Source: Pyrus communis (lineage: Eukaryota > Streptophyta > Magnoliopsida > Rosales > Rosaceae). From it: a stretch of 64,000 nucleotides of DNA. Position 1 is the stretch's first letter, and the number at the start of each line of letters is the position of its first letter. The position numbers and the translations under genes are program-made. Location: contig NC_084815.1 of the NCBI RefSeq assembly GCF_963583255.1, positions 3,332,150 through 3,396,149 on the forward strand, written 5' to 3'. Below the pieces are notes generated by a model. It did no database searches. It worked only from the letters and a program-made list of their open reading frames with translations, and was not told the origin of the DNA. Shown here piece by piece: positions 34,735 through 46,613 of the stretch.

Positions 34735-34924
34735 ACAATTCGAAAAAAAAAAAAGTAAATAAAAAAAAATTGCGCTAATTACAATTTACTCCATCTAGAT
34801 TCACAGTGGTTTTCAAAATGAGCAGTAAGTTTCAAGTTTCTCACATATTGCACTAATTTTTTTTTTTTTTTCAAACACATGCACTTAAAATAAAATTAAA
34901 AAAAGAAAAAAGAAAAAAGAAAGG

Positions 34925-35125
34925 AGACAATTGGTGGTAAGTTACGGTTATCTATTCTTTCCGGACCTGGAAAGGCTATGAAGAATTTCACCCTATTCGT
35001 GGCCACAATCAAGTAGACTCACCAGCTCGAATCATTTAGCCTAGAACCTCCTGCATTTTCTTTGTTTTATTAGAGAACCGCAATCCGTGCCTTCACCACT
35101 TGACCACTTGCTGTTGTTGAACAAA
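34925..35125 (-). mobile_element. Possible tRNA-derived SINE
   Basis: Read on the minus strand, it starts with aagtggtcaagtggtgaagg (similar to the pol III A box of a tRNA-Leu type), has gattcgagctgg about 60 bases on (B-box-like) and ends in a T-rich tail toward 34900. Layout and size fit a plant SINE, but box matches are imperfect and no target duplication was confirmed. Confidence 0.4.
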
Positions 35126-35229
35126 TGCACTTAAATATTTTAAAATCATGTAATTTCAATCTTCCAGTTGTTTGACCTACTTACCCTTTACTAAAATTAT
35201 TGACGATCATAAGACTCATTTCTGAGTTG

Positions 35230-35720
35230 ACCGGTTGTCACATTTCTGAGTCGACTTCGAATTCGGAGAAGCAGCGCAAGCGCTGCACAAACAAAAAGAA
35301 AAAGGTCAAGAAAGAGGATGGAGTGGGATCATAGAAATTAGGGTCGTATTCACAACATGTGAATGTGATCACTACTCATGATATTATCATGGAGCAGTAG
35401 GCGAGCCACCTTGGATTCCAAGTATGTCAGAGGCCGAAACCCTAGAAGTACCTTCGCCTGCTGCTTCTGGGATTGTCGCCGACGGAGCAGTACAAGAGGA
35501 AGCTTGGAGTCCAAGTTTCACAGAGCAATTACTTGCTGAAACCCATGAGGTATTGAGGTGTTTGCTCCAACCGCTTCTGGGATTGTGGATGACGGGGGAG
35601 GAATAGAGGAAGCTTGGAGTCCAAGTTTTGATTGCAACACCGTGGGGAGGTAGAACAATTGATTGCAACACTGGTGTCATTGATACAGTTGACAATATTG
35701 AAACCTTCAAAGTTTTGAGA
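35230..35720 (+). pseudogene. Coding-like fragment of unknown origin, internally duplicated
   Basis: An acidic, coding-looking stretch (SEAETLEVPSPAASGIVADG, then EEAWSPSFTEQLLAE) is readable at 35424-35606 but lacks a proper start and ends by frame loss. Segments with gcttctgggattgt and gaggaagcttggagtccaagttt occur twice about 109 bp apart (35464-35520 and 35573-35628). Upstream (35250-35330) another frame gives a Lys-rich stretch. The parent gene was not recognised. It sits just before the CRTISO partial copy and may have come with it. Confidence 0.35.
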
Positions 35721-35739
35721 TATCAGTCCTAAATAGAAT

Positions 35740-36900
35740 CTGATGCAGTTACTTGAAAAGATCAAAAATAAAACGATATTTTTAGATGATTGTTATTCTT
35801 CTTGTGCTTGGGTTCGTTCGTCGCGAGGTTTATTGCACTTCTGTTTCCTAACACTAACCTGTTGTCTGTGATTTCAAAGCTTACGCGATGGGTTATCTAT
35901 TTTTTTGGGTCATATCTTGCGCTTTTCCTCTCGTTTCCTCATTTATGTTTTCGACAGGTAACGTGTGACAAGCATTCTGGTTGGACTAACCACCCTGTTG
36001 GTGGTGTTGGTGGAATTGCAGAGTCCTTAGCGAAATGTATCTATTCTTTGTTTACAGGGACAATGTTACTAACATCATAGTTTTTCAGGGCAGAGGTGCC
36101 GGTTCTTAGTTGACCTTTCCGCTGGGGTTTCCTCTTTGAGTGGAAGCTCTTGTCCTGTCCTCCTCAGTCCTCACTGACCCCAAGGAAGATGGCTCCCTCG
36201 CTAAGCAGGCCGGCGGAGAGGACGCTGAATGCCTAAAAAGACAACTCCAAACTATATGCTTTACACAAACTTTCCAGTCCTCACTCTACCACGCGGGGAT
36301 CATCCCGTGACGCAAATATAAATAGTATTTATATTTGTCGAAAGATGATTTTGTTTATGTTATTTTGGAGTTCATGCAGGTCGGACCATTGGAAAAAGCT
36401 TTTAGACGGGTTCTTTGCCAAAACCATATTATCAAATGCTACCAGAGGAATACCTTTGGTTAATTTTGTTTAACATGGGGTGACAGCTTGAGGTAATTTA
36501 ATTTAGTTTGAAGTTCTTGGTTACCTACTTAATTAATCGTTTCGCAGAAACAAAGCTTTAGCATTTTGAACGCAAAACATTTCCGGTAGTTCAATAAAGT
36601 TCATTCATGAGTCAAGTAAAATCATACTGAGTTTTCGTCGATTACAATTGACATACAAAGTACAGTTTCTGATATGAATTCCACTGTTACCTAGAGTTTA
36701 CATATTCCAAAAAAACAACTCCAAAGTCTCTCTCTCGATATGGTGTTTTGGCTATTAGCCAGCTAACCAATCTATCTGATTTTTCACATTCTGCATGAGA
36801 TAAATTTAACAAACTTCTTAGAACAGAGAAGGCATACGTTGCAGATCAGTGGAACCTCACTAGTTTTCCTCAGTTAATATCGAAACTCATGCTTTAGACA
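35740..36900 (+). pseudogene. Partial, rearranged CRTISO duplicate with introns
   Basis: 35742-35900 resembles CRTISO intron 3 sequence (31045-31145). 35950-36040 matches the intron 5/exon 6 junction of the real gene at 31480-31565 (accaccctgttggtggtgtt is near-identical), frameshifted. 36379-36462 matches exon 7 (31746-31826). 36785-36900 matches the CRTISO 3' flank (34085-34165). Intron-derived sequence is retained, so it arose by DNA duplication, not reverse transcription. Exons 1-5 and 8-13 are missing, and about 230 bp at 36100-36330 does not resemble CRTISO. Non-functional. Confidence 0.85.
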
Positions 36901-36933
36901 ATAGCTTTTAAAAGATGTAGGCTTCCTTGAGTT

Positions 36934-39900
36934 CTATGCCCCGCCTTGAAGCTTCATTCTCCGCAAAGAAAGGTATGCCAAGAACCGGTATCCAAACACC
37001 ATGGCTATAAGGGCAACAACTTCTGTTAAGCCGCAGTCTGTGCTTAACCCGTGAATGGTCGGTGTGATGTGTTCGTACTGCACCTTAAGAAGAAGCCTGT
37101 ATGTGTGGTAGTCGAAAGACAAATAGCGAATCCAAGATATGAACACCGGAACTTTCTACGACATTGTGAATAACATGTTGAGTTAGACTCTTAATAATTT
37201 CCATCTTATGAATTGTAATTTTCACTGAAGCATTTGTTGACAAAATATAGGCTTTTAATAGAGGATTGTGTGCTTACTTTCACAAAGAAACCTCCAGCAA
37301 GCATGAATGTCATCACAATTACTGAAGCAAGAGTTGTGGCTTTCTTTAGGTCCATCAACGTAGCTCCTATAGCAAGTCCGAGTCCCTATTTCAAATCCAT
37401 TTGTAATTAGTTACGTATGGTAGTGCAAATATTCATAGAATATTCTCAACTAGTAGCTGAAAATAGGCATACCTGCGCAGCCACAATGCAGAGGAAAACT
37501 GTAAGCATGCTTAGGAAGAAGGTTTCAGCACTCGACCTTAAGCCAGCCATGAAATATACAACGACGAGGAACAGAACTGGTAGCATTAGATCAAGTGGGA
37601 GGTCACTTGTGGTCCTAGAAACAAAATATGCACTTAATCTGTACATGTCAGCCGATCGTTCCTTCATCAGCATTGCTCTTTCTTGAGGAAATGTGAAGAT
37701 TGCTGTGAAGACGGGTAAAAATCCCCAGAAGACCGACATGAAGAAAAGAAGCCCTGCCTGCAATTTAGGGTTAAGTTTGTACGTTTAGAACTGATTGTAT
37801 ACTCCATGAAGTGGCCTTCTTTCTGTTAAGCGGTGGTTTTCTTTTGATGTAAATTGAGGATGGTTTGAGTATCAAGGGAGAGAGTTTTCAGTGCGACGGT
37901 CAATCAAAACATTACTTATTGAACGGGTCAGTTAACTTTTATTGATTTGACAAGAGAAGAATTTACCTGATCCTCCCGGCCTTTGGGATCGTTGGCATCT
38001 GACTGCCACCAGAGCAAGCCCAAAATTATTGCGGTGGAGATAACTTGAGTGATTCTCAACCAGCTGAAGTAGTCGTGCCTTCTTTCTTTAATTCCTCTAC
38101 AGAATAAGATAGAAAATTGCTCCCACCAGCTTGCTCCCCATTCTCGTTTCGAAAACGAAATCTTCAACTTCAGTTCATCATCGAGGGGAAGGGGAACCAT
38201 AATCTTCTTCTTCTCCTTGTCTGCAACTCGTGTCTCGTAGCACTCCACAAGATACTGCTTCCAAATAGGAACACCACATAAATATACTTTCCATCTCTTG
38301 TTAACAAAAATCACTCGTCTCGTAAGATTTACCTCTTGCACAACTGCTGGAGATGGCTTTCCATTTCTTGTATCAGCTGCTTCTGAATTTCCCATTTGCA
38401 CTTTATCCTCTAATTCGGATGGTACAGAAACATCGTTTAAATTTCCATTTGCAAGGTCTAGCAAGAACTCTGCCGGGTTCATGGAAATAAGTGGAGAACA
38501 TCCTATGGATGAGAAATACACCATTACTTCTGATGCTTTTCCAAAGTAGAGCAAACTTCCCTTCCCGAGAAGGATCAACTTGTCAAATTTGTGGAAGAGT
38601 CGACTTGATGGCTGGTGGATTGTTGTCACCACAGTCTTGCCAGCCTGCAATAAAAATAAAGTTCACTTTTTTCTTTGTGTTCATATTACTAGTACACCAT
38701 TGGCGTCTGTGAATGTCTATTTTAATTGCATACCTCTGCTATGTCTTGTAACATCTGAACGATTCGCAATGCAGTTGTAGAATCCAAGCCGGAAGTTGGT
38801 TCATCCAGAAACAGAAGAGAAGGGTTGATTAGGATCTCATTGCCAATGCAAACTCTCTTCCTCTCTCCACCTGATACCCCACGGACAAAGGAGCCACCGA
38901 TCATAGTGTCTTGACACCTGTGCATATCAAGAATTTTTGCAGGTTGGATTTTTAATCTAGTAACAAAATCGGTAGTTCCTAAAATAGTCTTCGTCATATC
39001 TATATCTATCATTCAGGTATTCCATTGATGACAATACCCAAAGGAATCCCAAAATCCAACAGAAACCGGTAGAAGGAGAACTTACCTCTCTAAGCCTAGC
39101 TCATAGATGACTTCTATCGCTCGTTTTTCCTTCTGGTCTTTCATCAATTTCTTTGGCAGTCGTAGGAGGGCTGCATATGTCAATGTCTCTTTCACTGTAA
39201 GGTGAGGAAATAGAACGTCGTCCTGAGTCACGAACCCTATCCTGCCATATGTTTCATGTCATTATGCATGATCATTATAACACCTATCCACATAGTTTCT
39301 GTTTCTCCTATACATTTTACTCTGTATTATCAAGGTGAAAAATTGTGGTTCCCGATTCATACTTGCTCTTTAGGTGCTTGGAATATGTCTGATCGTTGTA
39401 GGTAATTGAACCGCCGACATTGGTTTGGCTTCCCCTGCCCCCAAGAAGATTAAGGAGTGTGGTTTTTCCACTTCCTGATGGTCCCATCAGGGCCAAAACT
39501 TCACCGGGGTTAACCGAACCAGTAATCCCATTCAAGATATCCTTCTCTTCAGCTGTCCTCATTCCTTTGAAAATGACCTTGTATGTCACATCTGTGAACT
39601 GAGATAAATAAACAACAGCAAGATTTAGCCTTCATTACTAGGATTCCTAACTAGTTACTTATATTAATGATTTGAATTTATTACAAAGCCGAAAGATAAG
39701 GAATTAATTACTTTTCCAGAACGCCAACAAACAGACTGTCCATACCCTTCTTTCCTTTGATGCTTTTGGTGTCCCTAAACCCTAATCATTGACGATTTCT
39801 AAACTAGTTTTTGAAGGGTGTAAAACCCGTGATTCGCCTTAGTTCTAGAACCCTAGATAAAGGTAGATTATGTGATTTAGTTATATGATGAATATGTAGC

Positions 39901-42660
39901 ACCTTTTTTGGGTTGGAAACAAGGGGCAAGTCTTGTACAAACAAGTCATCATATAGAATGAATTTCTGTACAAGACTGAACCTGACCATACTAATATAAT
40001 GCTAGCCATGTTCTATGGACCGCCCTTTGATGTGTTTAGCTAGATGATCAATCTCCATCCTTGCCTGCCCAAATACAGTAAGTATCACATCAATTTCTCG
40101 TCGACGCTAAGGTTGAACACGAACAGGTTTTTGAATCGTACACCGGCAGATGCACTTTGCAAATATTGCAAGGGTTTTGCGAGAAAAAGGGAGAAGAAAA
40201 GCATACATGGAAAACATAGCAACTCGTAAGCTTGTAACTTGTGTACGTAAATACTTGAAAGGAAGAAAAACCTTTAGATATAATGGCAGTGTGGGTTCTG
40301 TTTGGAATTTTGGCTTCCTGATGATGCCAGCTTCAAGGTCTTCTCCTGCAATATACATCGAATAATAGGGGTTTTATTTTTATTTTTTTTGGTTATTAAT
40401 TAGCATTATTTGACTGGTAGCAGCTGAATACTAAAGTGTAAAAAACAGTGCTTACTTGTGCCACAAGCAATAAACATTGTTTAGATGATTTTATGAGGGT
40501 TAATGTTAGGGAGACTAAATTTATTGACAAAATTTGCAAACTAAATGATATGTTAACAAAATGAATGATCATGTTTCTCAACGCATAAGTAATAATTCAA
40601 TCATCAACTTATATATCATTTGGTTTACAAAATTTTGTCTAAAAATTTATTCTCCCTAACATTACTCTTTTTTGAGTAGCAGCAACATTTTATAATGCTT
40701 GATTTTATGAATGTAATAATCATTTCTTCCTTAGATGATGAACCTGTGTTTGGAAAGAGGCACAAATTACAGCTAGAAAAATTGTTATGCAGAGTTTGAA
40801 GGCCTTCATAATCTAGTTCGGTTTGCACTCAACTTTTTCGAACCCTTTCCCTTTTCATTAATAATAATGAGTTAAAAAAATATATCTATCTTATCCTTGT
40901 TTTTATATTTTTAACAATAATATATAAGTACATTTTCTATTAAACTATAACTTAATGTTAAATTTAATATTTTAGTGTTCAGCATCTTCTTTAGACCAAA
41001 AGTCTTATTTAGGTATAAGATTAGTCTCATTGCACCAATATTTGGGACCCACATATGACTAGTTTTTGTTCTAGTAAAAAACATGAATTCGATTCTCAAT
41101 TCAATCCAATCCTAACGTTTCAAAGAGAAGTAAAATAAGGAAAAATTGGAAAACATAGTTACACAAACAATACAAGACTTAATACTTTTTGTTTTGAACA
41201 AAACAAGACTTAATACTTAATTTTAAGTAATTCTAAAGGAAAACAGTTTCATGTAAAATGTTAAATTGAATTAATGTATTCTTCTTCAATTTTTTGGTAA
41301 TTCTCACTTTGTTAAAAAAAAAAGTTCTAATTTTTTCAATTGTTTTATATGTCCACATGGGGCCCACAAGGTCACATTTCTACACAGTCAATGTCTAGTC
41401 ATGCACCACATCATCATTTAACAGATGATTCAACTGCTAGACTAACTGATGTATGATTTTAAGAAGAAGAAAAAAATGTAACTTTAGACATGAAAATAAT
41501 TAAGGGTAACAAAGTGATGTATGATTTGTGTCGTATATTTTTATATCACTCAATGTTATGTATCATTAGAGTTACTTTTAGATAGTTTCTCTATCCTAGT
41601 TAGCTAGGACTCACCAATCAATCTCAGACACCATCCTCTTCATTTAGCTAGCTTAACACTTTGTAAAATGACCCAAATATCAAAACAGATATTGTATTTA
41701 TCGGAAGTTGTAAATGGTAATTAAAAAAACTTGTCCTATATTCTATTAAGTGAAATTCCTTACTTATGTTTACACAAAAGATTTCAGAATAATCGTTTGA
41801 ATTGTTTATAATAACATTATTTATACATCTATATTCAACTTATATTATACTTTATTCAAATCGAAAACATTATATATAAAACCCGGAAATTAATATTGAA
41901 TTAAATTTTTTATTGAGTGGAGTCACATGTAAAGGTTAGGAGAGTGGAGAGTAACATGCACCATAAATTTACAAAATAAAAATAACAAACATGGCCAAAA
42001 AAATATTAAATGCAAAAACATGTGAATACATAATACATATGCACACCGCACACAGATCAAAAGTAAATAACTAATTTGTAAATTTTCCTCAACTTATAGT
42101 ATTTTTAATCGATATATGCATGTGGGTGAAGAGCATGGACTATATTAATTGATTGTTGAGACCTTTTTTTATTTTTTATTTTTTATTTTTTATTGTGTGT
42201 GAAAATTACTAAGCACTTGCATGAAATTTACTGTAGTGTTAAGTATTTACGTAAAAATTTACTGTAGTGTTAAGTATTTACGTAAATCATCATCGTCGCT
42301 GAAAGGCTTTGAGTCGGCGATATCCTCAGCGGGCACAGTGAAGCCGGTGAAGGAGAATGAAAACCCTAAGCTGGCGCTAGAGGCGCGGCTCAAGGCAGCG
42401 CCGCTGCCGATCTCTTCGAGGTCCAGCTTCATTTGGGCGCTCCTAGACTTCCTAATGTGTGTGTTTTTTCCAGCACTGCCACTACCACGCCCCGGTGACG
42501 CCCCCATCATGCGCCGGCTTGACTTCCTCGATAGGGTTGATCCGCCTTCAACCGTTGAAGTGGCATCGCCTGACGGAGGTGACTTGAACGCCGATGCTAT
42601 AGTTTCCACCAATTGTTCGGACTTGGTCCTTGCCAACCCAGATGAATTTGGTTTCTCCAT
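36934..42660 (-). CDS. ABCG22: ABCG22-like half-size ABC transporter
   Basis: Half-size ABCG (white-brown complex) transporter of the plasma membrane; Arabidopsis ABCG22 limits transpiration through stomatal control. Ten exons, complement(36934-37155, 37278-37385, 37473-37757, 37967-38254, 38333-38644, 38734-38917, 39086-39241, 39363-39598, 40272-40345, 42282-42660), 2244 nt, 747 aa (the Arabidopsis protein is about 750). Start ATG 42660 ([17 protein letters not shown]); the basic, Ser-rich N-terminus with [11 protein letters not shown] and [13 protein letters not shown] is the mark of this subgroup. Walker A GPSGSGKT 190-197, Q-loop Q236, signature VSGGE 296-300, Walker B LLFLDE 316-321, H-loop H353. 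The C-terminal half has the ABC2 membrane domain ([12 protein letters not shown] onward). Intron 1 is 1.9 kb. Intact by eye. Confidence 0.93.
42224..42285. repeat. 31-bp tandem duplication at the ABCG22 intron-1 donor
   Basis: Two consecutive near-identical 31-bp copies (42224-42254 and 42255-42285) of aaatttactgtagtgttaag followed by tatttacgtaa. The second copy contains the donor used in the model (C|GTAAATAC on the minus strand, at 42282/42281); the first repeats the same donor motif 31 nt downstream within the intron. Confidence 0.9.
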
Positions 42661-45326
42661 CTTTCACCAAAACAATAAGTACAAATTTAGTTAATTTCTT
42701 GTGTATGCAGGTGATATATAATTGACCAAAAACGAGATGTACCTCTACTCAATGAGTGAATGTGATGATAAAATTACACGGGTTTATAATTTGGAAACCA
42801 GAAGCACCACTTTTTTGTAAACTTTTTGATGAGGTAGGTATATATCTACCTCATGGGCACTTTAGGGTAGGAGCATTTATGATCTCTTGTTGGAAGTTTA
42901 AAGAGAGAAAACTTTCTGGGGCTTCACTAGATAAATGGAGAGGAGAGGGAAAAGTAGGGGTGCATGGTTCATATACAGAAACCTAATCATAAATTGATCT
43001 TCTATATATGTCCTTAGTATGTATATAAACAAATTAAATATCTAGCTTTAGAAGAAAATAAGTTTGCCAGCATCATAGTTTACTTATGTAAGTTTAAAAT
43101 CAAAATGCAATGAAACACTAGATCGAAAGATATATGATTGGGTTCATTTTGCATCGTAATATACTTAACATGGTAGTAATTTAACCGTTATTTTTTGTCA
43201 ATTTGAGATTTTGTAAGTCCAAATGAACATCGAACGAAAAACATGCAAATGTAGGTAATTAATCGCTCCATACCTTATTCTCAATTATTTGACAGGAAAG
43301 GAATGAGCTGAGAGTAGATGAAGACTACTAGCTACAAGGAGAGATCCCCTTTGGTGTCTGGAGGTATGAGAACATGATCCAGCTTCGCCACCACCCCCTT
43401 CTTATAAATAGAGCAAAATGCAATCGGAGAGGGAATTGGAATTACCAAAGTACCCCTGACCTTGGTTATTATTTATCAAACACGTAATTCCATAGTGTTG
43501 ATGTTAACTTGACTCGAACATATAAAATATTATGAGATATGATAAATGGATGGACCAATAATATCAATCAATCAATCAATCAAAATCTGAAGTTGTTGAG
43601 TGAGTCCATCCCTGCATCATTGTCGTACACGTGTTAGGACGATTTTGTGGAGCTGTTTTTTCGTGGAATTGAATTTGAATCTGCAGATTTTGTTCAATTG
43701 CTAACATTACTGTGAGTGATCAAATGGGAAACTTCTGACATTGATGATGTTTAACCTCTTTAGGATGGAAGATGTGCCGCCTTCTCAAGTAACCCAAATG
43801 CAGAAAGAGACCATGAATTTTGTTTCCTTCGTTTGGAGGGCCTGCATGTCTGCGCAACATGAGGTCTTGGTTTGGTCTCAGGTTACCCTTTAAAAAGGGC
43901 ACCAAATTCTTTTTGGTATTTTGCTCACAAACGGCTCACGTTTTTCCTTCTCAATATATATACAAATATAATTAATTTTAGAACATATGCTCGTACATTG
44001 TTGAAAAATTGTTGAGGTAGTCATTGATTTTCCTTCTTTTTCCAATTTGTAAAGAGCTACTAATTTCTTCTCTAAACTTTAATTTTAGTCAATTATTCCC
44101 TTAAACTTTTATAACATTGCTCAATCACTAATATAACATGTTGAGTTTTTTTTTAATATATGCTATATTATCTACATAAATATCATCAAGAATCGAATTT
44201 AAAATTTTTCACTTATTTACGTAAAACAACTTAAACTTGTAAGTTCAGATTTAAAATTTCCATTGTAATTGGCCGACTTTCCACAATTTTTGACCAATCA
44301 ACTTTGAAAGGATACTTTCAATTTTTTTAGACACTGTTTTTGACATATACGAAAGTTTTTGACAAAAGAAAAAAAAGAAAAAAGAAAGACATATGAACGA
44401 AAAGCTAAACGGAGTAAGAAATAATAATACAGATTGCTATATCTTATCCCTTGGCATGCATACGATTAGCTTGCAGAGAGAAATTCATGCTGTGTCAAGA
44501 AAACAAAAGAAAGAGGGAAACTATACACTCTTTCCAGACCATTGGATCGCTGCCATAGAGCAATGCAAGCATATAACTCAACCTTTATATTAACATTTAG
44601 TGGTAGTCACCCTTTTATATCTTAAATATAGAATAAATTCGTCACATCTAACGGTTAAAAAAAAGTGCTCATAAATTACGTAGATTACCATTGGTCTTAT
44701 AGTCTTGTGTTTGGGAAAATTGTATAATTCGACATTTTCTCCATTTTCCGCCACCATATGGATTATTACGAGTATCTTTTATTGGATGAATGGGTTATTA
44801 CAAGTTTAGGCAATTGCATCTTTAGCTTGTTGGATAGGTTGTATTAGGCCAATGGTCTAAAGATAAAAACTTATATAGTATATATTGTGCACCACATCAA
44901 CGAAAGAAAATACGAATATGAATTGGACAAGCCACAAATTTACACAAAATATCGACAGAATGACAAAAGTTCTCTTTTGGTGCTTTACATGTTGGAATTT
45001 TCACGAATGCAACTTGGTCATTCAAAATCATTGAATTTGCTCTGTGGTTGTGGTCTTTGGCCAAATTTCAATATTCTCCCCACTGAAAGTATTAATCAGA
45101 GCAATCTGAATAGAACTGTAGGTAGCATCATCGAAATTATTTTGCCAAGCTGAGTAGGGATAATTCCTTATCCTAGTTGCTTCTTTATATCTTGATAAAT
45201 GAAAAAAAGGAAAGAAACAAAATTTGATACATGATACCCAATAATTTTCGTATAGAGTTCGAAGGGTATCGTAGTATTTAAGGGTGGAGGGTTTCAAGGG
45301 TTTCAAGGGTTTCTATGACGGATCGT
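42661..45326. promoter_or_regulatory. ABCG22 upstream region, no other gene seen
   Basis: AT-rich region upstream of the minus-strand gene. A short (ATCA)n run lies at 43563-43582. 44040-44290 has decayed sequence resembling the inverted-repeat region at 55480 (ctaaactttaattttagtcaatt). Frames such as 43720-43905 carry no motif. The leader and promoter are within the first few hundred bases but no TATA box stands out. Confidence 0.45.
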
Positions 45327-45490
45327 TGTCTTGAGAATCCTAGAATTCTGTGATCGTGACTGTTCATTGTACATCGTGCGATCAAAAATTATTTTAAAAT
45401 TTAAAATTTAAAATTGAATATAAATAATACTTAACAAAAATTGATCGCACGATGTACGATTAACGGTCATGATCATAGAATCTCAAAGAT
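45327..45490. mobile_element. MITE with long inverted repeats (cgatgtac type)
   Basis: The left arm ctgtgatcgtgac...ttgtacatcgtgcgatca (about 45350-45385) is the near-inverse of the right arm tgatcgcacgatgtacgatta...catgatcatagaat (about 45442-45480), around an AT-rich core. The arms together form an almost complete hairpin without coding capacity. Ends near gagaatcc/gattctc; the target duplication was not resolved. Confidence 0.75.
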
Positions 45491-45561
45491 CTCTAGAAAA
45501 ATGATCTGGCTAGTATCCTTTACCTCTATGATCCGGACCTTTTCCTCTATGATGGACCATT

Positions 45562-45757
45562 GGGTGATGGGTGTGCAGGAAATAGCTGGAGTTGTGAAGA
45601 AAAAGTAGCCCCCAAGAGGATAGTTTTGGTGGCTGCTGATGACAACGATTAAGGAAGGAGGTGATGGGTGTGCAGGAAATAGCTGGAGGTGTGAAGAAAA
45701 AGTAGCCCCCAAAAGGACGGTTTTGGTGGTTCCTGATGATAAGGATTAAGGGAGGAG
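45562..45757. repeat. 98-bp tandem duplication
   Basis: Two consecutive copies start with ggtgatgggtgtgcaggaaa at 45562 and 45660, each with gaagaaaaagtagccccca and a ttttggtgg segment. Frames through the repeat (minus strand 45473-45818) simply translate the repeat. Confidence 0.9.
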
Positions 45758-46106
45758 GGCATTGCTGCGGTGCTTGTTCCAAATAGTTGGTCACCCTCGA
45801 ATTCGATTGCTCCACCAAACCCTTGCCTCGTGGCAGTTGGGACCGTAAGATTAACTGTCCTAATAATTAACCAGCTGCATGAATTTCATTTTATTCTAAT
45901 CATGGATTATCCATTTTAGCAGGAAAAATCAATCAAATTAGAATGTTTTTGTGTCAACTTATTATATAGTGTTCATCAAGTAACTATTTTAATAAGCTAC
46001 CAATCATAATTTAAACTTATTAGACTATATATAGACACCTAATGGTATATAACGTATGGTTTGAGAATTAGTAATTGTTTTTAGGGTTTATGTGTACATG
46101 TATTAC

Positions 46107-46450
46107 TGTTGATGATGAATCTCCCATTGATAGGAGAAATGATCTTGCTACACTTATAAGAAATTGGGCTACTTTTCGTAAATAGTACTAATTGGTTTTA
46201 TGATGAAACCCCAATTTTCTTCATGGTATCAAAGCAAGTTGTCTCACGTGTCAAGCCTAATGACCACACGTGCTCCACGTCATCCCGTTTGAATTGTTCA
46301 CGTGCTAGGCTTAAAAATTCGCTACACGTGGGGGTGTGTTAAGAATGAATTTCATATTGATTGAAGAACAAACCTTCTATAAACTTATGAAAAGTAGGAC
46401 TAATTCTCATATTGTCAATTTATTTTATGCTGCAACTTTAACTTTCTTCA
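46107..46450 (+). mobile_element. TRIM retrotransposon, 344 bp, complete
   Basis: A miniature LTR element with every structural hallmark. 5' LTR 46107-46223 (117 bp) and 3' LTR 46337-46450 (114 bp) both begin TGTT and end CTTCA, and align along their length with substantial divergence. A primer site tggtatcaaagc, complementary to initiator tRNA-Met, starts at 46224 right after the 5' LTR. A polypurine tract cgtgggggtg precedes the 3' LTR. The flanks attac (46102-46106) and attag (46451-46455) match at four of five bases as target duplication. The 113-bp interior has repeated cacgtg motifs and no coding capacity; it would need proteins from another element. Confidence 0.85.
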
Positions 46451-46613
46451 ATTAGTATTGTTTTTAGGGTTTCAACAAAGACGAAGGCACATCCATGAAG
46501 ATGGTTTTGGTGGGACTCAAGTGAAGGCAAGCAAAGGTAGAATAAGATAGTTCAATTATGTTAAGCATCTTAGAATTTAGTTCGTGATGTTCCAGGAAAT
46601 AGAATAAGATCGT

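Noticed and set aside
42221..42694. 157-aa plus-strand frame
   Set aside because: It is the antisense of ABCG22 exon 1, whose minus-strand reading has clear family similarity and splice continuity.
43720..43905. 61-aa minus-strand frame upstream of ABCG22
   Set aside because: No motif, no splice partner and low complexity of evidence; probably chance.
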